64,000 bases of DNA from Flammeovirgaceae bacterium UBA2366 (lineage in GTDB: Bacteria; Bacteroidota; Bacteroidia; Cytophagales; Cyclobacteriaceae). Shown here one piece after another: positions 7,876-16,000 of this stretch. The stretch's first letter is position 1. Each line of letters starts with the position of its first letter. The DNA is taken from contig DDTK01000015.1 of assembly GCA_002344065.1 (NCBI GenBank), forward strand, positions 248,001 through 312,000, read 5' to 3'. The notes beneath the pieces were generated by a model. That model did no database searches and had not been told where the DNA came from. It saw only the letters and a list, made by a program, of their open reading frames with translations. Made by a program: the position numbers and the translations under genes.

Positions 7876-8979
7876 TTAATCCCCAAAACTTATCCCCAAT
7901 CCTTTGGCGGCTTTTACCAAAAAGGAGTCTTTATTCACAAAATTCGATTCGCGGGTTGCTTCTTCCAGCGATACATAACTGATATTATTATTTTTCAAAG
8001 CAACCATTTTTCCAAACTCGCCATGAATAACCAGTTCCATGGCCTTAACACCAAAAAGCGTAGCCAAAACCCGATCGAATGCTGTGGGGGTTCCACCGCG
8101 TTGTATGTGGCCCAAAACCGTTTCGCGAATCTCAGCTTTGCATCCCGCATCTTTTAATTGCTGTGATAACTGAAAAGCAACACCACCGAGTCGTACATGC
8201 TCCGATCCCTTTTCTCCGCTGCGCGATACGATGGTACCGTCTTTAGCTTTAGCACCTTCTGCAATTACAATGTTTACGAATCCTTTACCCAGTTTGTAGC
8301 GGGCATCAATCCGCTTCACCAGCTTTTCAATATCGTAGGGTATTTCCGGAATGATGCATATTTCAGCGCCCCCTGCGATGGCTGTATGTATGGCGATCCA
8401 GCCGGCATCGCGCCCCATTACTTCCATAATCATTACCCGGTGATGACTTTCGGCTGTGGTCACCAGTTTGTCGAAACTATCGGTGGCTATTTGAACCGCA
8501 GTTTGAAAACCAAAGGTCATGTCGGTTGCTGAAAGGTCATTGTCGATGGTTTTCGGAACACCAATGATGTTTAACCCCTGGTCGAAAAGCACTTTGGATA
8601 TTTTTTGAGAACCATCACCGCCAATATTGATGACGGCATCAAAACCCAGCTTTTTAATTTTGGTTACGAGTTCGTTACTGCGATCAATTTCCTTAACCGA
8701 GCCATCTTTTTGTATTTCCGGAAATTTCAGTGGATTTGCTTTATTGGTTGTCTTAAGAATGGTTCCACCTTTCACATGAATGCCTGCAGTTTTTCGCTGG
8801 GTAAGTTTAATAATCTGTTGTGGTTCGTTCAGCACGCCATTAAAGGCTTCAATACTCCCGTATGCTTCCCAGGTTTTTTCTTTGCGGGCTCGCTTGGCGA
8901 TACCGCGAATCACTGCATTAAGTCCGGGACAGTCGCCCCCACCGGTAAGTACCAGTACTTTTTTCTTTTGTTCTTCCAT
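7876..8979 (-). CDS. 6-phosphofructokinase, mixed-type (group III)
   Basis: A 367-residue enzyme phosphorylating fructose 6-phosphate at C1. The start is the ATG at 8979 (EEQKKKVLVLTGGGDCPG); an upstream TTG at 9033 adds 18 unlikely residues. The two specificity positions are Gly123 in GGDGS and Lys143 in PKTIDND. Classical ATP enzymes have Gly and Gly, PPi enzymes Asp and Lys; the Gly/Lys combination is typical of the ATP-using members of the mixed group III clade. Catalytic Asp146 is present. Length is longer than the 320-residue E. coli type, also as in group III. Upstream neighbour of pgk. I give no symbol because pfkA and pfp naming depends on the donor. Confidence 0.93.
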   Translation of the reverse strand: MEEQKKKVLVLTGGGDCPGLNAVIRGIAKRARKEKTWEAYGSIEAFNGVLNEPQQIIKLTQRKTAGIHVKGGTILKTTNKANPLKFPEIQKDGSVKEIDRSNELVTKIKKLGFDAVINIGGDGSQKISKVLFDQGLNIIGVPKTIDNDLSATDMTFGFQTAVQIATDSFDKLVTTAESHHRVMIMEVMGRDAGWIAIHTAIAGGAEICIIPEIPYDIEKLVKRIDARYKLGKGFVNIVIAEGAKAKDGTIVSRSGEKGSEHVRLGGVAFQLSQQLKDAGCKAEIRETVLGHIQRGGTPTAFDRVLATLFGVKAMELVIHGEFGKMVALKNNNISYVSLEEATRESNFVNKDSFLVKAAKGLGISFGD

Positions 8980-9036
8980 GTAAATCGTTTGCGTGCCTTG
9001 TGGCACACACAGGTGTGTAAAGTACGCTGACAAATT

Positions 9037-9993
9037 TCAATTGTCAACAGCGGCCGCACGTTTTAACCTATCGTTAATGGCACGACCGAGGCCAACTTCG
9101 GGGAGCAATTCGGCCAGAATAATGTCAACGGGCATGGAATCAAAATCGCGCAAATATTGAAACAGATTTTTAGCGGCTTCTTCTGCACTTCCGCCAGGTG
9201 ACAGAATGCGTTGATAGGGCGAGTTATAATCCTTTTCAAACGAAAGTATTCCGGAACTGTGTGCAGGGTGTTTTTGAAGTAGATCTATCAGGTTGCCCAG
9301 TATCAATTTCTTCCCGGGAGCATAATGACTTTTTAACTGACCAGGAGATACCGGGTTGGAAGAAGAGTGCGTCATAACCTCTACGTTGCCAACAACCGCT
9401 TCAATCCGTTCCAGGCTCAAACCACCCAAACGGTAAATGATTGGATTTTCAGCGACAAAACCGATGATGGTGGATTCAATACCTATCGTACACACGCCAC
9501 CATCCAGGATGTAACTGATCTTATCACCTAATTGGTCATTAACATGTTGCGGACTGGTGGGGCTTACGTAACCAAAAGGGTTAGCGCTGGGAGCGGCCAG
9601 CGGGAAGGCCAGTTTGTTTAACAACGTTCGGGTAAGTGGATGATCCGGGCAACGGAACCCTATAGTAGGTAACCCTGAGGTGACTAGGGCAGGAATTAAT
9701 TCGTCTTTTTTTGGTAACACAATAGTAAGCGGACCGGGCCAAAACAACTGGGCCAGGCGTTCGGCCTTTTTTGGAATTTCCAGAACAAATTTTTTTGCGG
9801 CCTGCAATGCCGGAACATGAACAATGAGCGGATCAAAAGCGGGTCGGTTTTTCGCTGCAAAAATTTTTGTAACGGCATCAATGTTCAGCGCATTACCCGC
9901 TAAACCATAAACGGTTTCCGTAGGTATGGCCACCAGTTCGCCCTGCGCCAGGAGGGATGCTGCTTTTTCAATATCGGTGCCGATTTCTGCCAT
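9037..9993 (-). CDS. L-threonylcarbamoyladenylate synthase (Sua5 type)
   Basis: A 318-residue two-domain Sua5 protein. The N-terminal YrdC domain (about residues 10-190) has the motifs IPTETVYGLAG and SANPFGYVSPT that bind threonine, bicarbonate and ATP; the C-terminal Sua5 domain begins after a linker near residue 210 (SPGQLKSHYAPGK is a recognisable hinge). The enzyme makes threonylcarbamoyl-AMP for the t6A37 modification of ANN-decoding tRNAs. It is longer than the YrdC/TsaC single-domain form. ATG at 9993 is preferred to a TTG at 10002. It is 57 bases upstream of pfk on the same strand. Confidence 0.95.
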   Translation of the reverse strand: MAEIGTDIEKAASLLAQGELVAIPTETVYGLAGNALNIDAVTKIFAAKNRPAFDPLIVHVPALQAAKKFVLEIPKKAERLAQLFWPGPLTIVLPKKDELIPALVTSGLPTIGFRCPDHPLTRTLLNKLAFPLAAPSANPFGYVSPTSPQHVNDQLGDKISYILDGGVCTIGIESTIIGFVAENPIIYRLGGLSLERIEAVVGNVEVMTHSSSNPVSPGQLKSHYAPGKKLILGNLIDLLQKHPAHSSGILSFEKDYNSPYQRILSPGGSAEEAAKNLFQYLRDFDSMPVDIILAELLPEVGLGRAINDRLKRAAAVDN

Positions 9994-10137
9994 CGCGTCC
10001 AAAACTAAAATTAATTTATCACTTTAAAGTTCATGCCTGTCATTCGACATATAAATACTGACTGAAATATAGAATTGAATAAGTTGCAAGGTTTAAAATC
10101 ACTATATTTAATTCATTGTTTTTAATCCTGATTCCGT

Positions 10138-10299
10138 ATGAGCAATAAAAACCGAAATATTATTAAAGGCATAGCCGTGCTGCTGGTACTGCTCGCTGTG
10201 ATGATGCAAATGCAATGGGTGGTTATTCCTGCCATTGTGGCTTATAAATTCTGGCTGGTGGTTATAGCCTTTGGCTTAGTGCTGGTGGCTTCGAAGTAA
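10138..10299 (+). CDS. Short hydrophobic membrane protein
   Basis: An open frame of 53 residues beginning with the ATG at 10138 (MSNKNRNIIKG) and ending TAA at 10299. After a basic N-terminus it is almost wholly hydrophobic, with two predicted membrane segments at about residues 9-24 and 32-51 separated by a short turn around residues 25-31, and ends VASK. The positive-inside N-terminus and the lack of any charge in the segments argue for a real small membrane protein. Its last 24 bases overlap the end of the convergent Nudix gene. Function unknown. Confidence 0.6.
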   Translation: MSNKNRNIIKGIAVLLVLLAVMMQMQWVVIPAIVAYKFWLVVIAFGLVLVASK

Positions 10300-10842
10300 G
10301 TACTTTGTTTTTTCCATCATTCGTATGATGGAAGTATTATTTTCTGTGTGACTGACCACATTGTCTATGTTGAACCATGCTACGTGATTTGATTCTGCAG
10401 ACACCTGTAGTGCTTCGTTTTGGCTTGCCTGTAAAATAAAACGCACATCGAAATGTAAATGCTGCGGAAAATCACCACGGGCCGGAATGGGATGAATATC
10501 GATGTCAAAAATTTCTTCGGTTATCGGTGAAAATATTTTCAGCCCGGTTTCTTCCATGGCTTCCCGCAAAGCAACATCAAAAATATTTTCATCTCCATCG
10601 GCATGCCCTCCGGGCTGAAGCCATTTATTAAGTTTGGCATGGTGAACCAGGAGTACGTGCGAGCCCGATTCATTTACAATCCATGAAGAACCTGTAATAT
10701 GACCGGGGAAATGATCACGAAAATAACATTTTGAGGCCTGAAGCAATTCCAAAAATTGATGGACAAAAGTAGTCTCTTCTGGGAAGTTGGTTTCGTATGT
10801 GATTAGTTTCGCAATAAGTCTGTCACGTGATGTGATACTCAT
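10276..10842 (-). CDS. Nudix hydrolase
   Basis: A 188-residue protein with a complete Nudix box: Gly79, Glu85, Arg93-Glu94, Glu97-Glu98, Gly100 and Leu101 fit G-x5-E-x7-REUxEExGU. The glutamates coordinate Mg2+ for hydrolysis of a nucleoside diphosphate linked to another moiety. The preceding strand LLVHHAKLNKWLQPGGH and an N-terminal helical extension of about 45 residues resemble the group of Bacteroidota and actinobacterial Nudix proteins annotated only at family level; the substrate cannot be assigned. The start ATG overlaps the stop of the upstream secreted-protein gene by 4 bases, so the two are translationally linked. Confidence 0.93.
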   Translation of the reverse strand: MSITSRDRLIAKLITYETNFPEETTFVHQFLELLQASKCYFRDHFPGHITGSSWIVNESGSHVLLVHHAKLNKWLQPGGHADGDENIFDVALREAMEETGLKIFSPITEEIFDIDIHPIPARGDFPQHLHFDVRFILQASQNEALQVSAESNHVAWFNIDNVVSHTENNTSIIRMMEKTKYLLRSHQH

Positions 10843-11192
10843 TGAATCACTACAGTAACCTTATTGATTTTTTTCTCTTCCAGTTTTCCCGTCACTTCAC
10901 CGCCACCAAAATTATTCTGACCATCTTTCTCAGCCATAATATAATAGGAAATTGCTTTCAGCTCTTTAAACCTGACAATACCTTTGGCGTCTGTTAATCC
11001 TTCGGCTGCAACATTTGTTTCATCGTTATAATCTTTTTCAGTTTCAAATAATTTTACGGATACACCTTCTACCGTATTTCCTAAGTCGTTACGAACAGTG
11101 ATATGAATCTGCGTTTTAATGATCTGTTCCATTACCGTAGAAAATGCTGGAAAGAAAACAACGAGCGCAAAAAGAATAAGAAGTTTTTTCAT
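10839..11192 (-). CDS. Secreted transthyretin-like / carboxypeptidase-regulatory-like protein
   Basis: A 117-residue protein with a Sec signal peptide (MKKLLILFALVVFFPAFS) and a single beta-sandwich domain. The pattern VRNDLGNTVEGVSVKLFET, then TDAKGIVRFKEL, then YYIMAEKDG, matches the carboxypeptidase regulatory-like fold used in many Bacteroidota envelope proteins. An ATG at 11192 is preferred to a TTG at 11201. No catalytic residues are evident, so a structural or ligand-binding role in the periplasm or at the surface is likely. It is coupled by a 4-base overlap to the Nudix gene, though the two functions have no obvious link. Confidence 0.75.
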   Translation of the reverse strand: MKKLLILFALVVFFPAFSTVMEQIIKTQIHITVRNDLGNTVEGVSVKLFETEKDYNDETNVAAEGLTDAKGIVRFKELKAISYYIMAEKDGQNNFGGGEVTGKLEEKKINKVTVVIQ

Positions 11193-11231
11193 GGCACTCA
11201 AATTTTATGGTTTAGTGTTGCTTGGTGAACT

Positions 11232-11301
11232 TTAGTGTATTTGTGCTTTTGAGGCTCAACAGGCAGTAATTTTTCTTACCACGAAAACACAAAGACACTA
11301 A
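11232..11301. repeat. Imperfect inverted repeat, TTAGTGTCTTTGTG type
   Basis: Arms at 11232-11254 and 11279-11301 are complementary at 19 of 23 positions, with a 24-nt loop. The consensus TTAGTGTnTTTGTGnTTT is of a kind repeated between genes in many Bacteroidota genomes. A looser copy can be seen near 4115-4195. It lies between the GH20 gene and the secreted-protein gene and may act as an RNA hairpin. Confidence 0.55.
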
Positions 11302-11374
11302 AAATAAAAATGTTTGAAGCATTATTATCAATTAACTCGCACGAAAATTAATAAACATATTCGCGATAAACCAG

Positions 11375-12991
11375 TTATTTTAGTTCATCTGCTGATGGTT
11401 TACGGTAGTTGACTTGTTGTTTTTCCAAACGTATGAAATGATGCGGTAATCGCGTGACAAAGCTGGCCCAATTACGGTTCTCTTTTGGAGACCATACTAC
11501 TTCTGCTAATGCCAAGGCACGCGGGTAAACCATGTATTCTACATGTTCAGGGGTTTTGATGTATTCAGTCCACACATTGGCTTGCGCCCCCAATATATAG
11601 TTGTATTCATCCTGGCTTAATTGTGTGGGAATAGGCTCATATTCGTAAACTTTTTTTAGAGGTGAATTGCCACCGAAAGCCACGGGTTCATTCTTAGGGT
11701 CACCCTGATAGTGATCAAAATAAAGCGCAAAGCCCGGACTCATCACTACATTATGGCCGGCTTGTGCGGCAGCAATGCCACCTTCCTCTCCGCGCCAACT
11801 CATTACCGATGCATTGGGTGCCAGGCCGCCCTCCAGTATTTCATCCCAGCCAATAAGTTTACGCCCCCGGGCATTCAAATACTTTTCCATGCGCTGAATA
11901 AAGTAGCTCTGCAATTCATGTTCATCAGCAAGTCTCTCCGTCTTCATTCTTTTCTGGCAATATGGGCAGGTTTTCCATCGTGCTTTGGGGCACTCATCAC
12001 CACCCACATGAATGTATTCCCCGGGAAAAAGAGCAATCACCTCATCCAGTACATTTTCCAGAAAAGTAAAAGTTGATTCTTTACCTGCGCAAAAAACATC
12101 ATCAAAAACACCCCATAATGTGGCGGCTTCATACGGGCCTCCTGTGCAGCCTAATTCAGGGTAAGCCGACAGTGCTGCAAGTGCATGGCCGGGCATTTCA
12201 ATTTCCGGAACGATGGTGATATGACGTTGTGCAGCATAAGCCACTACTTCTTTAATTTCATCCTGTGTGTAATAGCCACCATAGCGTTGGCCATCAAACT
12301 TATGGGGCTGATCATTGTAGTGTCCGATAAGTGTTTCTTTTCGAAAAGCTGCTAGCTGGTGCAACTTTGGATACTTTTTTATCTCTATTCGCCAGCCCTG
12401 ATCTTCTGTTAAATGCCAGTGAAACGTATTAAACTTGTATTGCGCCATCAAGTCGATGTAGCGTTTAATAAAATCCACAGGGAAGAAATGCCGGCAAACA
12501 TCCAGGTGCAGGCCTCGCCATGAAAAGCGCGGAAAATCGGTGATGGAAAGCATGGGTACCGTTACACCTTGTGAATTTTTCTGAATGATTTGCAATAAGG
12601 ACTGTGCGCCATAAAACAAACCAGACGCACTGGTTGAGAAAATATCAACACCATCCGTATTGATAACCATTCGATAGTAACCCTCCGGAAGTATTTCTTT
12701 TGAAACAAAACTTCGCAACGCAATGGTACCTGCTGAGTCACTAACGATTTTAGCAGGTACTTTTTGAGTAGTAAAAAAATCTATCAGAAAGGAAGCAGCT
12801 GAGATTTCATCCGGATTTATGGCCGAAATAGTAACGGTATCCGGAAGTGTATAATAGCCATCCTTAACATGGACGGTTACCGGTAACGGTATAATATTGA
12901 CTATGGGTGAAAGAGCCTGCTCTTCTGTTTTGCTTTGACAGGCTGTAACCAGAAATAATACTATGATTATTCTTAAACTATAGTTTGCCAT
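11375..12991 (-). CDS. Beta-N-acetylhexosaminidase, GH20 lipoprotein
   Basis: A 538-residue glycoside hydrolase family 20 enzyme releasing terminal GlcNAc or GalNAc from chitooligosaccharides, glycans or peptidoglycan fragments. The N-terminus ends in a lipobox (LVTAC, Cys18), so the protein is a lipoprotein. Residues about 30-150 form the GH20b domain and about 150-500 the TIM barrel. The catalytic pair is Asp332-Glu333 in HVGGDECPK, where Asp holds the substrate N-acetyl group and Glu is the acid. Other hallmarks are FHWHLTEDQGWRIEIKKYP and MSWRGEEGG. A perfect inverted repeat spans its start codon. No other glycan genes are nearby. Confidence 0.96.
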   Translation of the reverse strand: MANYSLRIIIVLFLVTACQSKTEEQALSPIVNIIPLPVTVHVKDGYYTLPDTVTISAINPDEISAASFLIDFFTTQKVPAKIVSDSAGTIALRSFVSKEILPEGYYRMVINTDGVDIFSTSASGLFYGAQSLLQIIQKNSQGVTVPMLSITDFPRFSWRGLHLDVCRHFFPVDFIKRYIDLMAQYKFNTFHWHLTEDQGWRIEIKKYPKLHQLAAFRKETLIGHYNDQPHKFDGQRYGGYYTQDEIKEVVAYAAQRHITIVPEIEMPGHALAALSAYPELGCTGGPYEAATLWGVFDDVFCAGKESTFTFLENVLDEVIALFPGEYIHVGGDECPKARWKTCPYCQKRMKTERLADEHELQSYFIQRMEKYLNARGRKLIGWDEILEGGLAPNASVMSWRGEEGGIAAAQAGHNVVMSPGFALYFDHYQGDPKNEPVAFGGNSPLKKVYEYEPIPTQLSQDEYNYILGAQANVWTEYIKTPEHVEYMVYPRALALAEVVWSPKENRNWASFVTRLPHHFIRLEKQQVNYRKPSADELK

Positions 12992-13017
12992 ATGAGTGAT
13001 TGATTAATCACTCATAT
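12990..13017. promoter_or_regulatory. Perfect 12-bp inverted repeat over the GH20 start codon
   Basis: ATATGAGTGATT (12990-13001) and AATCACTCATAT (13006-13017) are exact complements separated by GATT. In the GH20 mRNA the 3' arm runs into the AUG start codon, so the hairpin would sequester it. As DNA it could equally be a dimer-binding operator. No regulator gene is adjacent. Confidence 0.55.
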
Positions 13018-13062
13018 TCGGAAAAAACGCGAAGATTAGCTAAAGGAAATCAACGATCTTTT

Positions 13063-16000
13063 TTATCGTAGCAATACTACACCACCACGTTTTTCCTGAA
13101 TGCCATCCTGCGGGCGGTAAGCACTTTTATATTTTACTACATACGTGTAGGTTCCAGCCGGAACCAGTTGTGCAGCATTGTTTTTGTATCCTCCATTCCA
13201 CTTAAATAAGCGGTCGTTCGATTGGTAGATCATCTCACCCCATCGGTTGAAGATAAACACTTCAAAGCCGGTATCGTCAATAAAATATGTAAAGACGCTG
13301 AACTCACTGTTTTCGTTAATGGTGCTGCCTGGTCGGAATGCATTTGGTGCAACAATGCGTGGACGGCACTCTTCAATTACATCTGTTTGATCATTGCTTA
13401 CGCAACCAAATGAATTGGTTAGTTCAACACTGAAAAGTCCGGGCTCATCTACCAGCAAGGTTTGTGTGGTAATTCCGAGCGGTACACCTCCCTGGAACCA
13501 ATTGTAACTAATAAATCCACCACCGGCATCCAACGTGATTTCACGTGTGTTAGGATCGGGATTGGCATCGTTATTACAGATCAATGCGCGTTGAGGCAAG
13601 GCTCCCGGTGTGGTAGGGAAGAGTATGATTTGATTTTCAACAAAGCGGGTACATCCTGGAACGGTGCCGGTAACGCGGTAGAGTCCACCGGAGGTACGCA
13701 CCAATGTTGGATTTGTTGCACCGGCAATATTGCTACCATCTACTACCCATTGAAATGATGTTCCGCCAAGATTACTGGTTGCGGTAAGGGTAAAGGGTGA
13801 TCCTGTACAAGGTGTAGTGGTGGTTAGGGTAAGTTGAAGATTTCCGGCAACATTAACCGGCTTGGTTGGTGATAAAAATGAACATCCTGAAACGGTATTA
13901 CGCACAATTACCCTGTAGTTCACGCCATTGTCTATAGTGTTTGCCAATATGGAAACCCCACCGGGTATTGGATTTCCATTTCTTTCCCATTGATACGTAT
14001 AGGTTCCGGGTTGTGTTGTAGTGGCGGTGAGTGTAACCTGATCGGCACAGGCATCGGTTTGGGTAAAGTCTGCTGTCACATTATTATTTACTTGAACTAC
14101 AATGTTTTGTGTAGCCGGACAAAAACCCGCATCCGTTACGGTTACGCTATACGTCTGCGGGCCTTGAGCAGGTGTAGCGGTAATGGAAGGAATGTTGGTC
14201 GCGCTGGTAATGTTTGGTCCTGTCCAGGTAAAGCCTGAACCCCCTGTTACTGTTAATGTCACTGGATTGGTACAACCATTGGCAGCAACGGTAAACGGTA
14301 CTTGTGGATCAGTAACAATGGTTATATCCTCGGTTGTAATACAGCCATCAGCATTTACCTGGATGGTATAACTGCCCGGTGCAGGTACAGGTAGTGTGCT
14401 GAAATTTACGGTGCCTAGTGGTGTAGCAGGAACGGTGATAACGCCTGTTCCTGAATTGGTAATGAAATAAGTTGCTGCACCAATGCCCACAATACCGGTG
14501 GTTTGTACATCAATGGAAACCGGATCGCAGGTTGGTGTTTGTGCCACGGCACTGGTGATATCAATTGCGTTATCATTGATACCAACCGTAGTAATTGTAG
14601 CACATCCCGAAACCTGATCGGCAACAGTAATACCGTAAGTTCCGGCCCCCAAAGCATTAAGCCCTGGGTTAACTACAGGACCAACCGGCCGATCAACATC
14701 CTGAAGCGAGGTAGAAGGGCCGGTAACGAAGTAGGTAAACAAACTTGCCGGTGAGTTAATAGTAAGTGCAATTTGCCCGGTGTTGGTTCCGCAGGCAGCA
14801 GTGTTAGAGGGTATAGCAGTAAATGCAGGTGACTCGTTAAACGTAAAGGTAACATTCTCAACTACGGTACATGCCGTGATAGGATCGGTAACGCTAACCT
14901 CGTACGTAAAATTACCGGGCACGCTGGAATCAACCGGTTGCGTTTGTGCTGTTCCTGCGGCAAATCCATTAATGGTCCACACATAAACTGCTCCTGGGTT
15001 TGATGCATCTAATGGAAATACCGGAGTATTCTGACACAATGTTTGATCAGGGCCTAAATCAACGGGCGGTCGATTGTCGGCCACCAATATTGATCCTGCC
15101 GATGTACAACCACTTATGGAGTTGGTAATGGTTACACTAACGATGGATTGCTGGCTTACCAGTATTGTTCGGGTAGTTTCACCGGTTGACCATAAAAAGG
15201 TAAGGTTTGGAAGATCCGGGTTTGTTGGCGGTAAAGCCTCTAGTAATAAATCACCATTACAGATTACAGGTTGTAAGACTCCGGCTGGCAAAAATGTTGG
15301 GTTGGCAGGAGGAGGAAAAATAGTAATGGTTTGTGTCATGGTGGTATCCAACCCACAGCGATTAAAAACTCTGAGTGTAACAACATAATCTCCGGCTGCC
15401 GCATAGGTATGTTGAACCTGAGAGGAGTCAGACCCAAAGCCATCACCAAATGACCATTCAAATTGATCGATAGGATCGGTACCAAAACCAGTAAATAAAG
15501 TTGGATCACCTAAACAGAATCCAGCAATGTCCATTCCCGGAGGTTGATTAGGATTGCCAACGCTCTGTATAAAATTTGGAAGTCCTAAACGGCTCTGGGT
15601 TCCACCGGCCAATGCAAAACCATTGACATTGAAATTGGAAACCTGAAGGGTGTCAGGATTTAAAGTAATTACACCCAACGATGTTCGGTTATTAACCGCT
15701 ACATAGATTTGCCCATCCGGGCCGCGTTGTATCGCGCCAAGTTCCTCGCTAATGTCGGCCAGTGGTGGGGTAATCAATTGCGGATTGCCCTGATAATCGA
15801 TATAGAATTCGCGAATAGCGGAAGGTGTGCCTAGTAACGTGGTTAATATTTTATTACCTGCAAATTCAACACCGTAAACCTGGCCTGTAGCACTGTTCAG
15901 GTTGGCCGATCGGAAGTTGGAAACAATTCCCGTTGCGTTATCAAAATCAAAAATCTCCAACACGTTTGATACCCCCGGATTGGATAACGCAACAGCTAAA

